A DNA stretch of 64,000 nucleotides from Listeria goaensis (GTDB taxonomy: Bacteria; Bacillota; Bacilli; Lactobacillales; Listeriaceae): contig NZ_FYBQ01000005.1 of assembly GCF_900186125.1 (NCBI RefSeq), positions 1-64,000 on the forward strand, in the 5' to 3' direction. The notes under the pieces are model-generated. The model saw nothing but the letters and a program-made list of their open reading frames with translations. It made no database searches and was not told where the DNA came from. Every line of letters begins with the position of its first letter. Positions within the stretch are counted from its first letter, which is position 1. This document shows, one piece after another, positions 47,750 to 58,512 of this stretch. The position numbers and the translations under genes were made by a program.

Positions 47750-48715
47750 ATGAGTGACTATCAAGTGTTGTTATACTACAAATACACGACAATTGATGAT
47801 CCTGAAACATTTGCAAAACAGCATAGTGCTTTTTGTAAAGAAATTGGATTAAAAGGAAGAATTTTAGTAGCGACCGAAGGGATTAACGGAACAGTTTCAG
47901 GCACAAAAGAAGCTGCCAAGCAATATATGGAGCATATGCATGCCGACGCTCGCTTCCAGGATATGGTTTTTAAAATAGATGAAACCGACAAACATGCCTT
48001 TAAAAAAATGCATGTCCGGCCTCGTACGGAAATTGTATCGCTTCATTTAGAAGATGATGTAAACCCTCTCGAAGTAACGGGAAACTACATGGCACCTGAA
48101 GAATTTCGCGAAGCTCTAAAAGATCCAGACACGGTTGTCCTAGATGCAAGAAATGATTATGAATTTGATTTGGGACACTTTCGCGGTGCCATTCGTCCAG
48201 ATATTAAAGCATTCCGCGACTTACCAGAATGGGTAGAAGAAAATCGCGAACAATTTGATGGTAAAAAAATCGTTACTTACTGTACAGGCGGAATTCGTTG
48301 TGAAAAATTTTCTGGCTGGCTGAAAACGGCAGGATTTGAAGACGTTTCGCAACTCCACGGCGGTATTGCCACATACGGCAAAAACGAAAATACAAAAGGC
48401 GATTTATGGGAAGGCATGATGTATGTGTTTGATGAACGTATTTCTGTACCTATCAACCGTGTTGAACACCGAGTTGTTGGCCGTGACCATTTTGACGGGA
48501 CACCGTGCGAACGCTATATTAACTGCGCGAATCCTTATTGCAACAAGCAAATTCTTGCTTTAGAAGAAAATGATGAAAAATATTTGCACAGTTGTTCTCA
48601 TGAATGCCGCGTTCATCCTGAAAACCTCTATGTAAAAAATAACCACCTTTCTCAAGAAGACCTAGAAACTCGCCTTCTTGCAATTGGCGAAACGTTATCA
48701 AAATCCATTCGTTAA
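47750..48715 (+). CDS. trhO: tRNA uridine(34) hydroxylase TrhO (rhodanese-like)
   Basis: 321 residues, UPF0176 family. Order: N-terminal acylphosphatase-like domain (about 1-95), rhodanese domain (about 115-215) with the active loop [11 protein letters not shown] and its Cys intact, and a Cys-rich C-terminus ([14 protein letters not shown]). In E. coli TrhO (YceA) hydroxylates U34 of tRNA without needing prephenate. ATG 47750 has AAGGGTG upstream. Stands alone with a shared terminator after it. Confidence 0.94.
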   Translation: MSDYQVLLYYKYTTIDDPETFAKQHSAFCKEIGLKGRILVATEGINGTVSGTKEAAKQYMEHMHADARFQDMVFKIDETDKHAFKKMHVRPRTEIVSLHLEDDVNPLEVTGNYMAPEEFREALKDPDTVVLDARNDYEFDLGHFRGAIRPDIKAFRDLPEWVEENREQFDGKKIVTYCTGGIRCEKFSGWLKTAGFEDVSQLHGGIATYGKNENTKGDLWEGMMYVFDERISVPINRVEHRVVGRDHFDGTPCERYINCANPYCNKQILALEENDEKYLHSCSHECRVHPENLYVKNNHLSQEDLETRLLAIGETLSKSIR

Positions 48716-48719
48716 ATGG

Positions 48720-48755
48720 AAAAAGCAAAAATGCGTCTTTGCATTTTTGCTTTTT
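48720..48755. terminator. Bidirectional terminator between trhO and fni
   Basis: Perfect 15-bp arms AAAAAGCAAAAATGC (48720-48734) and GCATTTTTGCTTTTT (48741-48755), 6-nt loop. The fni stop lies within its edge. Confidence 0.9.
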
Positions 48756-49821
48756 ATTTTGCCAACTTCTGAAAATCAATTCCTCGTGCCATACAAAAAT
48801 CTTGCAACTCACCCTTCACAATGAGCGGCGTGTCAGAAATTTCAAGCATATTTTTAGCGTCAGCAAGCACGAATAGAGCCGCCAAATTTTCTTTAAAAAG
48901 TCTCAGCTTCTGAATAGTTGCCCCCTTCCCTTCTTTTTTCAAAGAATGAAGAACAAGGCCAGCGATACCAGCAGCTTTTGCACCTAAAATAAAACTTTTC
49001 ATCATATCAAGTGGCGTTTTGATTCCTCCCGACGCGATAAATTCCATGTCGCTAAACTCTGGTCGCTTAACATCAAGCAAAGACTCTGCCGTTGTTAACC
49101 CCCACTCTTGCATAAAATCATAACCTTGATCTCGTCTTCGGTCATTTTCAATTTCTGCAAAATTAGTTCCACCACGTCCGCCAAGATCCACAGTTTGAAC
49201 CCCAAGTTCTTTTAAAAGCCGAACCGTTTCAAAGCGCATACCAAAACCGACTTCTTTGACGATAATCGGGATATTTATTTGTTCCGTATATTTTTTTATC
49301 GCATCTGCCCAGTGCGCAAAATGACGGTCGCCTTCACGCATCACGAGCTCTTGCGCCGGATTAATATGAATTTGTAATATATTTGCTTCTAACATTTCGA
49401 TGGCACGCTTCGCTTTTTCAACGGAAACTTCCGGGCTTACATTTGCAAATAAAATGCCGTTTGGGTGTGTCTTCCTGACAATTTCATAGGTGGGAATTAA
49501 ATCCGGATTTGAAAGAGCAGCAGACTGTGAACCGACAGCCATCGCAAGGCCGGCTTCACGTGCGATTTCGGCTAAATCTTGATTGATATTTTTCGTGTGT
49601 GCACTGCCACCTGTCATAGCGTTAATATAGAAAGGGACATCAAACGTGTGCCCTGCAAATTGTGTTTGTAGTGAAACGTCTTGTACGTCTAAGCGAGGAA
49701 GTGACGTTCCTAAGATTTGTAAATCTCGAAAAACATATTCCGTTCGCTCATAGTTTTTTAAAGCAAGCGTCACATGTTCGTCTTTTCTGCGTTCTCTAAG
49801 CAGCGCTTCTTTTTTATCCAA
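48754..49821 (-). CDS. fni: Isopentenyl-diphosphate isomerase, type 2 (FMN)
   Basis: 355 residues from TTG 49821, seven bases after GTGGGG; the frame is open to 49920 but earlier ATGs lack sites and overlap the preceding gene. Type 2 IDI signatures: RERRKDEHV at the N-terminus, INAMTGGSAHTKNIN, VKEVGFGMRF, and LGGRGGTNFAEIE for FMN. It interconverts IPP and DMAPP for isoprenoid synthesis; Listeria uses this enzyme class. It overlaps the DUF1033 gene by 8 bp, so the two are coupled. Confidence 0.93.
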   Translation of the reverse strand: MDKKEALLRERRKDEHVTLALKNYERTEYVFRDLQILGTSLPRLDVQDVSLQTQFAGHTFDVPFYINAMTGGSAHTKNINQDLAEIAREAGLAMAVGSQSAALSNPDLIPTYEIVRKTHPNGILFANVSPEVSVEKAKRAIEMLEANILQIHINPAQELVMREGDRHFAHWADAIKKYTEQINIPIIVKEVGFGMRFETVRLLKELGVQTVDLGGRGGTNFAEIENDRRRDQGYDFMQEWGLTTAESLLDVKRPEFSDMEFIASGGIKTPLDMMKSFILGAKAAGIAGLVLHSLKKEGKGATIQKLRLFKENLAALFVLADAKNMLEISDTPLIVKGELQDFCMARGIDFQKLAK

Positions 49822-50200
49822 TTTCTTCCCCACTTTCTTCATTTGAAAACTTGACTTCAAACGGGCTAATCTCGCTAAACCATTTTGCTTTTTCCCCTTC
49901 TGTCGGGGTGTAAACGGCATTATTCTCCATTAAAATTAAACCGTGAAATGTCTGAATATCGTCCTCACAGTCCTCGCAGTAGGCAATCTCATCTTCATTC
50001 CAAGCTGCGAAGAGAACGTCTTTTTTTAAAGCTTGATGCGGATAATCTAAAATGAGTTGTTGGGCGATTTCGCGATATTTTGAGAAGGCTTCTTCTTTCT
50101 TCTCAAAAGTAAAACTTGAAACGATATTTTCTTCCCATTCTTCAAAAAACCACCATGGTTCGTAGTCACCTGTTGTTAAAAGCACTTTCCATTCAGTCAT
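49814..50200 (-). CDS. DUF1033 family protein
   Basis: 128 residues, acidic, cytoplasmic, starting at ATG 50200. Aromatic-rich N-terminus (DYEPWWFFEEWEE) and a CEDC pair (AYCEDCEDDIQ) that might bind a metal or be redox-active. Family of unknown function found in Bacilli. It precedes and overlaps fni; this pairing is seen in Listeria (lmo1382-lmo1383, from memory). Confidence 0.82.
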   Translation of the reverse strand: MTEWKVLLTTGDYEPWWFFEEWEENIVSSFTFEKKEEAFSKYREIAQQLILDYPHQALKKDVLFAAWNEDEIAYCEDCEDDIQTFHGLILMENNAVYTPTEGEKAKWFSEISPFEVKFSNEESGEEIG

Positions 50201-50329
50201 TTGAAAACATCTCCCACACTACAGAATAGTTAAATTATAGCAATTGGACTGCGGAAAGTAAATTTTTGAAACTCGGGAGAAAAAGCGCTAAACTAAGATG
50301 TAAAGGATAAATGAAGGGTGTGTATCAGG

Positions 50330-50611
50330 ATGGCAATTGAAACAGCAATTATTCGCGTTACTGGCTTTGTGCAAGGTGTTGGCTTTCGCTATACGACAAA
50401 ACATGTGGCCTATAAATATGATGTTTGCGGGACTGTAAAAAATTTAGATGATGGTTCTGTTGAAATTGCGGCGCGTGCGGAAAGTGACAAGCTTGAAAAA
50501 TTTATTGAGGCTGTAAAAAAAGGCCCCTCGCCTAGTGCGCGCATTCAAGAAGTTTTCATCTACAAAGGCGCTCCTGTTCCTGAAACGAAAACTTTTGATA
50601 TCGTTTACTAA
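50330..50611 (+). CDS. acyP: Acylphosphatase
   Basis: 93 residues from ATG 50330 (GAAGGGTG upstream; an in-frame GTG at 50318 overlaps it). Catalytic Arg in [10 protein letters not shown] and Asn in [13 protein letters not shown] are intact. It hydrolyses acyl phosphates such as 1,3-bisphosphoglycerate or carbamoyl phosphate in the cytoplasm. First gene of a loose plus-strand run with a small membrane protein and yidC. Confidence 0.94.
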   Translation: MAIETAIIRVTGFVQGVGFRYTTKHVAYKYDVCGTVKNLDDGSVEIAARAESDKLEKFIEAVKKGPSPSARIQEVFIYKGAPVPETKTFDIVY

Positions 50612-50675
50612 AATGAGGGCTTGAATTCCAGTACTATTTGAATTATAGTTAAGGAATGAACCGGGAAAGGAGCTG

Positions 50676-50954
50676 ATGCGCGTCGTGACAATTCTTGTTC
50701 AAATGTTTTCAGAGCCAGAGTATGTATCACTTACTGTGACATTTTTACTTATGCTTGCGCTATTTCGTTTTTGGCCAGTTATCACACTGTTTAAACCTAA
50801 AATGTTATCGCGCGCTGAAGCAATCCATGTTTCTCATTTAACGATTGATAGGCGAATAGAAATGGTCAATGAGCATGTTAGTTTCGTCGTTAATTGGATT
50901 GTTGCTACTTTGAAAAAAAGTCAGTCCGATGACGAAGAAAGCCATCGTTCTTAA
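50676..50954 (+). CDS. Small membrane protein of unknown function
   Basis: 92 residues with one or two membrane segments (about 18-45) and a charged tail (KKSQSDDEESHRS). ATG 50676 is only three bases after GGAG; GTG 50685 at a better distance may be the real start. It lies between acyP and yidC, 40 bp before yidC, so it may be a YidC-linked or Listeria-specific protein. No family recognised. Confidence 0.65.
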   Translation: MRVVTILVQMFSEPEYVSLTVTFLLMLALFRFWPVITLFKPKMLSRAEAIHVSHLTIDRRIEMVNEHVSFVVNWIVATLKKSQSDDEESHRS

Positions 50955-50994
50955 TCTTTCAAGCAGAATGAACTTTTAGGAGGAAATAAGAACA

Positions 50995-51822
50995 GTGAAG
51001 AAGAAAAAAATTATACTCATTAGCATGCTTGCGGTGGCGCTACTCGTCCTTTCTGGATGTAGCATGGATCCATCACAAAATCAGGACGGCTTTTTCTATA
51101 CGTATTTAATTGCACCACTTGTTTGGTTTATTCAGTTTGTGGCATCATTCTTTAACGATAATTACGGGATTTCTATCATTATTACAACTCTTATTATCCG
51201 TGCCATTATCATGCCGCTAAACTTGCGTACAGCGAAAGCACAAATGTCCATGCAGTCCAAAATGGCTGTTGCGAAACCTGAAATTGATGATATTCAAGCG
51301 CGCTTAAAACGTGCGGCAACAAAAGAAGAACAATCAAAAATTCAACAAGAAATGATGACCGTCTATAAAAAATATGATATTAATCCGATGCAAATGGGTT
51401 GTTTGCCACTTCTCATTCAAATGCCGATTTTAATGGCGTTTTACTATGCTATTCGTGGATCAGAAGAAATCGCAAGCCACACTTTCTTATGGTTTAATTT
51501 GGGCTCACCAGACACGATTCTAGCTATTATAGCCGGGCTCGTCTATCTTGGTCAATATTTTATTTCAATGATTGGTTATACTCCTGAACAGAAAAAACAA
51601 ATGCGTATCATGGGATTACTATCCCCTGCGATGATTTTATTTATTTCGTTTTCAGCGCCTTCTGCACTTGCTTTGTACTGGGCTGTCGGTGGGATTTTCT
51701 TAGCTGGTCAAACTTTACTTACGAAAAAACTTTATATGAACAAACATCCAGAAGTTAAAGAAATGGCGAAAGAAGAACGCGAATTCGAAAAAATTGTCGA
51801 GGAACAAAAGAAACAACAATAA
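50995..51822 (+). CDS. yidC: Membrane protein insertase YidC (lipoprotein form)
   Basis: 275 residues from GTG 50995 (TAGGAGG upstream). Signal peptide with lipobox VLSGC (Cys22), then five membrane segments and the groove Arg69 in [11 protein letters not shown], which contacts substrate. SpoIIIJ/YqjG family; it inserts membrane proteins alone or with SecYEG. Listeria has two YidC paralogues and this fits the one near lisRK (lmo1379, from memory). The C-tail is charged. A strong terminator separates it from the convergent lisK. Confidence 0.95.
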   Translation: MKKKKIILISMLAVALLVLSGCSMDPSQNQDGFFYTYLIAPLVWFIQFVASFFNDNYGISIIITTLIIRAIIMPLNLRTAKAQMSMQSKMAVAKPEIDDIQARLKRAATKEEQSKIQQEMMTVYKKYDINPMQMGCLPLLIQMPILMAFYYAIRGSEEIASHTFLWFNLGSPDTILAIIAGLVYLGQYFISMIGYTPEQKKQMRIMGLLSPAMILFISFSAPSALALYWAVGGIFLAGQTLLTKKLYMNKHPEVKEMAKEEREFEKIVEEQKKQQ

Positions 51823-51826
51823 AAAG

Positions 51827-51858
51827 AAGCTGGGGCGTTATAACCCCAGCTTTTTTTT
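51827..51858. terminator. Terminator between yidC and lisK
   Basis: AAGCTGGGG (51827-51835) and CCCCAGCTT (51844-51852) with an 8-nt loop and a T8 run. Flanking A and T runs let it work for both convergent genes. Confidence 0.9.
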
Positions 51859-53326
51859 ATTTAGTTACCTCAGCTTCTTCTTTTTGAATAACAGGTAACG
51901 TGATGGTAATTTCTGTGCCTTTATCTTCTTCGCTTTTTGCGTTAATGGTTCCTAAATAGCCTTCAACTAGCTGCTTGGCGATAGCTAGTCCTAAGCCGTT
52001 CCCACCTTTTTCGCGACTGCGTGCCTTATCTACGCGGTAAAAACGATTAAATACTTTATCAATTTCATCAGCAGAAATTCCGACACCGTGATCGCGAATT
52101 GAAATGTGAATTTTGTCTTTCACTTTGAAAACATTCATATTCACTTCTTTCGCTCCGTCCGAATACTTCACAGCGTTGTCCATAATAATAATGAGTAGTT
52201 GTTCCAAATGATTGTGCTGAATCATCGCATGTAAATCGGTTTCTTTCTCGTCTAAAGTAAAAGTAAAATCTTCATACATGACTTCAAAATTGCGTTTTAC
52301 TTGCTCCACAACATCGTTCACATTGACGATTTGAAGTTCTTTTGTTTGAGAAACTTGTTCAGCGCGCGATAAATCAAGCATTTCTTGCACTAAGCGTTTC
52401 ATTCGGTTGAGTTCGGTTAGCGAAGCATTTAATGATTCGTCTAACACCTCTGGATCACTTTTCCCCCACCGATTAAGTAGTTTCAAATGACCTTCCATAA
52501 TTTGCACTGGTGTCCTCAGTTCATGCGAGGCATCTTCCACAAATTGTTTTTGCTGCTCAAAGCTCGTTTCAATTCGCGTCATCATGTCGTTAAAAATAAC
52601 GGTAAGCTCAGTAATCTCGTCACGCGACTTGGATGTCGTTTCAATTCGTTTTTGGAAACCATTATTGCGAACATCATTCATTCCTTTCGCCAGTTTCGTT
52701 AACGGACTCAGGAAGTTTTGTGCGAGCAAATAACCCAACATTCCACTAATAAATAGTGCAACCCCGCCAAGAATGAACATCGTTACAAGCAATTTACCCA
52801 TAATTTTGTTGTAACTTGTTAACGGATTAATAATTTGAACATAACCGATAACAGTAGAATTATCACTTATGGATGTAATTGGACCTTGTGAAATCAACAT
52901 TTTATCCCCATTAATCGTGGGTTTACTTGTCACCCGTTCATTCGTTTGCCGAAAATATTGTGTAAAATCGTTGTTGGCCGTTTTTGTACTGGCCGTTAAA
53001 AAGTACTTTTGAATATATTGCCCATCTGCATCATAAAGCGCAATGACTTGGTCTTGTATTTTACGGCTGATGTTCGGATTTTTATCGAAAACTTCGACCA
53101 GCAAATCCGTATTATCAAGATTTCCGCTTTTCAGCACTTCATTGGCTGTTGTTTCAGCTAACAACGAATCGACTTTCTGCTCTTCTTCATTTAAAAGCAT
53201 TTGTCCAATGCCTTGATAAATTGCGTATGAAAACAGGAAAAATGTAAGGAAAATGGCGGCACTGGCGCCGAATGTCCATTTAAACTTTAAAGAACGGCTC
53301 TTTAGTGAAAAGTTACTCGTCGTCAT
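51857..53326 (-). CDS. lisK: Sensor histidine kinase LisK
   Basis: 489 residues. Membrane segments near 19-39 and 176-198 flank an outer sensor domain; a HAMP domain follows, then HisKA with phospho-acceptor His (DASHELRTP) and HATPase_c with N, G1 (GVGISADE) and G2 (GNGLGLAIAK) boxes. It is coupled to lisR by a 4-base overlap. In L. monocytogenes LisRK responds to acid, ethanol, nisin and cephalosporin stress. Confidence 0.93.
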   Translation of the reverse strand: MTTSNFSLKSRSLKFKWTFGASAAIFLTFFLFSYAIYQGIGQMLLNEEEQKVDSLLAETTANEVLKSGNLDNTDLLVEVFDKNPNISRKIQDQVIALYDADGQYIQKYFLTASTKTANNDFTQYFRQTNERVTSKPTINGDKMLISQGPITSISDNSTVIGYVQIINPLTSYNKIMGKLLVTMFILGGVALFISGMLGYLLAQNFLSPLTKLAKGMNDVRNNGFQKRIETTSKSRDEITELTVIFNDMMTRIETSFEQQKQFVEDASHELRTPVQIMEGHLKLLNRWGKSDPEVLDESLNASLTELNRMKRLVQEMLDLSRAEQVSQTKELQIVNVNDVVEQVKRNFEVMYEDFTFTLDEKETDLHAMIQHNHLEQLLIIIMDNAVKYSDGAKEVNMNVFKVKDKIHISIRDHGVGISADEIDKVFNRFYRVDKARSREKGGNGLGLAIAKQLVEGYLGTINAKSEEDKGTEITITLPVIQKEEAEVTK

Positions 53327-54003
53327 GTACGCATCACATAGCCTGTGCCCCGAACGGTCTGAATATAGCTTTCTTCATCAGGGTGATCGATTTTATTCCG
53401 CAAATAACGGACATAGACGTCCACCACGTTCGTTTCAACCTCAGTTTCGTAACCCCAAACCTTATTTAAAAGCACTTCTCTGGTTAAAACAATGTTGATG
53501 TTTTCCATTAAGGTTAAAAGTAACTCATACTCCCTTTTTGTTAAGTCGATAACTTCCTCACCTCGGCGAACAATGCGGCTTTCCTTTTCTACAACTAAAT
53601 CACGATATTCGAGCGTCGTTTGTTTTAAGGATTGCTCAGCATTTTCAACGCGACGAAGGAGTGAGCGCAAGCGCGCAAGAAGTTCTTCTATCGCAAATGG
53701 TTTTACGATGTAATCATCTGCCCCGTGATCCAGTCCTGAAACTCGGTCAATAACTGAATCTCTTGCTGTTATCATTATAATTGGTGTTTGCTTCACTTGA
53801 CGAACGCGTCGGCATACTTCTACACCATTTAAATGCGGTAACATTAAATCAAGTAAAATGGCATCCCAGTCTTCTTCGAGTGCAAGTTCTAGCCCCGCTC
53901 TTCCATCATTAGCCACTTTTGTTTCATAGTTTTCATGTTGAAGTTCAAGCTCGATAAAACGTGCTAAATTTTTTTCATCTTCAACGATTAAAATTTTACT
54001 CAT
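53323..54003 (-). CDS. lisR: Response regulator LisR (OmpR family)
   Basis: 226 residues. Receiver domain with Asp9/10 pocket (VEDEKNL), phospho-acceptor Asp52 (LLDLMLP), Thr in ITARDS and Lys in VKPF, and a C-terminal winged helix (LTKREYELLLTLM, then TNVVDVYVRYLRNKID). It controls stress and envelope genes in partnership with LisK downstream. The 216-bp upstream gap should hold its promoter; I could not place one with confidence. Confidence 0.94.
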   Translation of the reverse strand: MSKILIVEDEKNLARFIELELQHENYETKVANDGRAGLELALEEDWDAILLDLMLPHLNGVEVCRRVRQVKQTPIIMITARDSVIDRVSGLDHGADDYIVKPFAIEELLARLRSLLRRVENAEQSLKQTTLEYRDLVVEKESRIVRRGEEVIDLTKREYELLLTLMENINIVLTREVLLNKVWGYETEVETNVVDVYVRYLRNKIDHPDEESYIQTVRGTGYVMRT

Positions 54004-54185
54004 CTGAAAAACCTCTCTTTCGGTTTCAAAAACATCATACCTATTACTATTGTAACTAACTTTGCAGATAAAACAACTAATAATCCCTTTATGACAACTT
54101 TTTTGATAAAATCTTAGCTGATTTTAAGAAATCAGACTTATTGCTGTAAGTATACCAGCCTCCATAAAAAGCTGTAAACAAAAAA

Positions 54186-54207
54186 CACACCTCTTAAAAG
54201 AGATGTG
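54186..54207 (-). terminator. Terminator of gnd
   Basis: Arms CACACCTCTT and AAGAGATGTG with one mismatch, followed on the minus strand by TTTTTTG. It lies 12 bp after the gnd stop. Confidence 0.8.
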
Positions 54208-54219
54208 TCTTAGTTATTT

Positions 54220-55638
<1,419 letters not shown>

Positions 55639-55766
55639 ATGAAAATTCTTCCCTTCCTCGTATTTTTAAGGCAGAAGTCCCCTGTCTTACATTTTCTTTC
55701 AACCACTCTACTATACCAAATATTGAGAATCACGGCAAATGAATGTTTCTAGCCATTCACAACATT

Positions 55767-56864
55767 TTACAAATTTTTTGAAAAAGAAATCGTTTCCCCA
55801 AGATTTTCTCCGGATAAAGCAAGGGCTAACACCAGTTCTGTTAACCGTTCAAGCGTATTTTCAGAAATTTGTTCTTCCTTTGAATGCGGATTTTGATACC
55901 CAGCAGAAAGGAGTACGGTAACAAGCCCGCGCTCGTTAAACACACTCGCGTCTGATCCGCCCGCAAAACAAACGGATTCGACTGGCCATTTTAAGCGGTT
56001 TAACGCCCGCTTTAGTAATGCCACGCTATGATGGCGCTCTTCTAAACGGAAACCGGGATGTGTCACATGCGACTCCCCTTCAATTTCAACGTCGTATTTG
56101 ATACCCGCCTCAAAAAATAGTTGCTTCACTTCTTCCATATACGGCATCAATTCTTCAAGCGGCATGTAACCAGATAGTTCCAATTTCATGAAAACAGTTT
56201 CATCAGCATTTTCATTAATTGCGCCTTCAAATTGCTTCACCGCATGTTTTACAGCTGGCGGCAAATTGACTTGTTTCAACTTATGGATGATAGTTCTAGC
56301 AACATTAATCGCGGATATTTGTGATTTTTTGAAATTTTGGATAATCGTAAAATCGAGCACGACATGTGACTCGCAGGCGATTTGAAAGCTCCCCACTTCT
56401 CCCGGTGCGTCCAGCGAATATCCGAAGCGTGACGTCAGCACACTTAAATCGAGCATTTTAGCCCCGAGCATCCCTACCTCTTCTTTTGCTGAAAAAATGA
56501 ACTCAAGTGTTCCGTGCTTCGCTTCTGAATTCGTTTGTAGCGTGTCAATCAGCTCGAGCATAACTGCGACGCCAGCCTTATCGTCCGCCCCTAAAAAACC
56601 ATTCTCACTCGTGTAAACTCCATTCCGCTTTTCCAGCTTCGGAGCCTCCCCGTTCGTTGCTGTATCCACGTGAGCATTAAAGAACAGCGCAGGAAAGTGT
56701 TCATCCGTTTTGTCTAAGCGCGCCATAATCCCGTCGTCTGATTTAACAAGTATTTGCACATTCCGCTTTTTGAGTTCTGACTCGATGTAGTCCAGTATTT
56801 CCGCTTCGTTGTAAGACGGGGAATAAATTTTTACGAGCTCTTCAAAAAAATCGGATGCGGCCAT
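55767..56864 (-). CDS. M20-family peptidase, PepT-like
   Basis: 365 residues from ATG 56864 (AAGGAG upstream; another ATG directly before it is too close). Metal ligands of the M20/M42-type dinuclear site can be seen: His in NAHVDTA, Asp in LGADDKAGVA, Glu-Glu in SAKEEVGMLG, Asp in SLDAPGEVG and a C-terminal His (QNPHSKEEQ). A dimerisation lid lies in the middle. Probably a cytoplasmic tripeptidase or aminopeptidase; substrate not known. Divergent from the 31-residue ORF. Confidence 0.88.
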   Translation of the reverse strand: MAASDFFEELVKIYSPSYNEAEILDYIESELKKRNVQILVKSDDGIMARLDKTDEHFPALFFNAHVDTATNGEAPKLEKRNGVYTSENGFLGADDKAGVAVMLELIDTLQTNSEAKHGTLEFIFSAKEEVGMLGAKMLDLSVLTSRFGYSLDAPGEVGSFQIACESHVVLDFTIIQNFKKSQISAINVARTIIHKLKQVNLPPAVKHAVKQFEGAINENADETVFMKLELSGYMPLEELMPYMEEVKQLFFEAGIKYDVEIEGESHVTHPGFRLEERHHSVALLKRALNRLKWPVESVCFAGGSDASVFNERGLVTVLLSAGYQNPHSKEEQISENTLERLTELVLALALSGENLGETISFSKNL

Positions 56865-56913
56865 CATTCTCTCCTTCTTTCCTTTGTTTTTATATAGAAT
56901 AACATAATTCTTC

Positions 56914-56942
56914 TTGAACAGTTACTACTATCTTGGTAAAAT
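56914..56942 (+). promoter_or_regulatory. Sigma-A promoter of the 31-residue ORF
   Basis: TTGAAC (56914-56919), 17-bp spacer, TAAAAT (56937-56942) with TGG before the -10. It supports the small ORF at 56977 being expressed. Confidence 0.7.
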
Positions 56943-56976
56943 AAGGTAACAATGTTTCGAGAGGAGCTTATGCTGC

Positions 56977-57072
56977 ATGTCCAACAAAAAATTTGTCCGT
57001 TTTGTGGTCATCTTAATGCTTATCGCCATCGTTCTTTCAAGTGTCATGGCTGGAGTATTGATGTTTCTTTAA
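56977..57072 (+). CDS. 31-residue membrane protein, DUF4044-like
   Basis: A 31-codon ORF, ATG 56977 to TAA 57072, with GAGAGGAGC about 10 bases upstream, a good promoter and a terminator behind it. It begins MSNKKFVRFVVILMLIAIVL (20 shown) and is one hydrophobic span with a basic start. The sequence style fits the DUF4044 small proteins of Bacilli, function unknown. A longer overlapping frame (56952-57167) lacks a well-placed site. Confidence 0.8.
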   Translation: MSNKKFVRFVVILMLIAIVLSSVMAGVLMFL

Positions 57073-57090
57073 AAATAATCACAATCGCCA

Positions 57091-57117
57091 AAAAGTCGGA
57101 GGTTCTCCGGCTTTTTT
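57091..57117 (+). terminator. Terminator of the 31-residue ORF
   Basis: AAAAGTCGGAG (57091-57101) and CTCCGGCTTTT (57105-57115) with one wobble, 3-nt loop and T7 run, 18 bp past the stop. Confidence 0.88.
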
Positions 57118-57173
57118 TATGCAAAAAAAGAGCAGCACTGCAAAGAGTACTACCCAAAAACATCTAGGGAGTT

Positions 57174-57211
57174 TAGGGGTATGGATCTAGATGTACAGTA
57201 CCATACCCCTA
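57174..57211 (-). terminator. Perfect hairpin after the bkd operon
   Basis: 11-bp perfect arms TAGGGGTATGG (57174-57184) and CCATACCCCTA (57201-57211), 16-nt loop holding the palindrome ATCTAGAT. It lies 18 bp past bkdB. The next T run on the minus strand is about 14 bases on, so its terminator role is likely but not classic. Confidence 0.6.
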
Positions 57212-57229
57212 TATTCACAAAATAAAACG

Positions 57230-58495
57230 TTAATAAAGCGGTGTGTTATCTTGCGTCATCTCTTCCACAGACTTTTTAATGGACTGCAAGAAACGTCCTG
57301 CTAACAGGCCATCTAAGATACGATGATCAATGGATAAACATAGATTTACCATATCACGAACAGCAATCATATCGTCCACAATAACCGGACGTTTCACAAT
57401 CGCTTCCACTTGTAAAATGGCTGCTTGCGGATGATTAATGATTCCCATGGACTGAACGGAGCCAAATGAACCCGTACTGTTTACTGTGAATGTTCCACCT
57501 GACATATCGTCATTTGTTAGCTTATTCGCACGCGCTTTGGCAGCAAGCTCACTAATTTCACGCGCAATACCTTTAATTGATTTCTCATCGGCATTTTTAA
57601 TAACTGGCACGTAAAGTAAGTCGTTCGCTGCAATAGCGATCGAAATATTGACATCTTTATGCTCAATAATTTTGTCACCAGCCCACGTACTATTAAGCGC
57701 TGGGAACTCTTTAAGTGCACGTGCCACAGCTTTAATAAAGAACGCAAAATACGTAATGCCAAAGCCTTCTTCTTTTCTAAATGACTCTTTAATACTGTCA
57801 CGATAGCGTACTAAACGCGTCGCATCAGCTTCAACCATCATCCAAGCATGTGGAATTTCATGTTTACTTTCCACCATATGTTTAGCGATAGCTTTGCGCA
57901 CGCCATTTACAGGGATTTCACGGTCGCCATTCGCCGCGCGCGGATAGTCTTTCGGCGCTTCTTTAACAGCTTTTTCAGGCGTCGCTTGCTTAGCAGGAGC
58001 AGCTTTCACACCGCCATTTTCGACAAAACGAAGCACATCTTTACGCGTAATCCGACCACCTGCACCAGTTCCTGTAAGATCAGCCAAGTCAATTTGATGT
58101 TCTGAAGCCAAGTGCAACACGGCTGGGGAAAAGCGCGCGCCAGACGGGGCACTTGCTTTCGCTTCTTTTAGACTACCGCCGTTTTGTTCCACTTTAGGTT
58201 CAACTTGCGCCGTTTGTTCTTCTTTAGGAGCTTCCGCAGATTCAGCACCGTCTGCGTCCGTTTCAATCGTACAAATAATCGCACCAACTTCAAGCGTTTC
58301 ATCTTCCTTGGCGATAATTTCTTTAATGACACCACTATAGGAAGATGGAATTTCTGCCGTCACCTTATCTGTTAATACTTCAGCCAAAGCATCATATTTT
58401 TCAACTTTTTGTCCCGGTTCTACAAGCCAAGAACTAATCGTTCCTTCCGTGACACTTTCACCAAGTTTTGGCATTGTAATTTCCATAACAGCCAC
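57230..58495 (-). CDS. bkdB: Branched-chain 2-oxoacid dehydrogenase E2 (lipoamide acyltransferase)
   Basis: 421 residues from GTG 58495 (GGAG seven bases upstream). Lipoyl domain with the lipoylated Lys44 (EVLTDKVTAEIPS), an Ala/Pro-rich linker, a peripheral-subunit-binding domain (FSPAVLHLASEHQIDLADL), and a catalytic domain ending with SIDHRILDGLLAG, which has the DHxxxDG active site. It forms the core of the BKDH complex and passes branched acyl groups to CoA for branched-chain fatty acids. Last gene of the operon. Confidence 0.96.
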   Translation of the reverse strand: MAVMEITMPKLGESVTEGTISSWLVEPGQKVEKYDALAEVLTDKVTAEIPSSYSGVIKEIIAKEDETLEVGAIICTIETDADGAESAEAPKEEQTAQVEPKVEQNGGSLKEAKASAPSGARFSPAVLHLASEHQIDLADLTGTGAGGRITRKDVLRFVENGGVKAAPAKQATPEKAVKEAPKDYPRAANGDREIPVNGVRKAIAKHMVESKHEIPHAWMMVEADATRLVRYRDSIKESFRKEEGFGITYFAFFIKAVARALKEFPALNSTWAGDKIIEHKDVNISIAIAANDLLYVPVIKNADEKSIKGIAREISELAAKARANKLTNDDMSGGTFTVNSTGSFGSVQSMGIINHPQAAILQVEAIVKRPVIVDDMIAVRDMVNLCLSIDHRILDGLLAGRFLQSIKKSVEEMTQDNTPLY

Positions 58496-58512
58496 ACTTC
58501 TTCACTCCTTCT

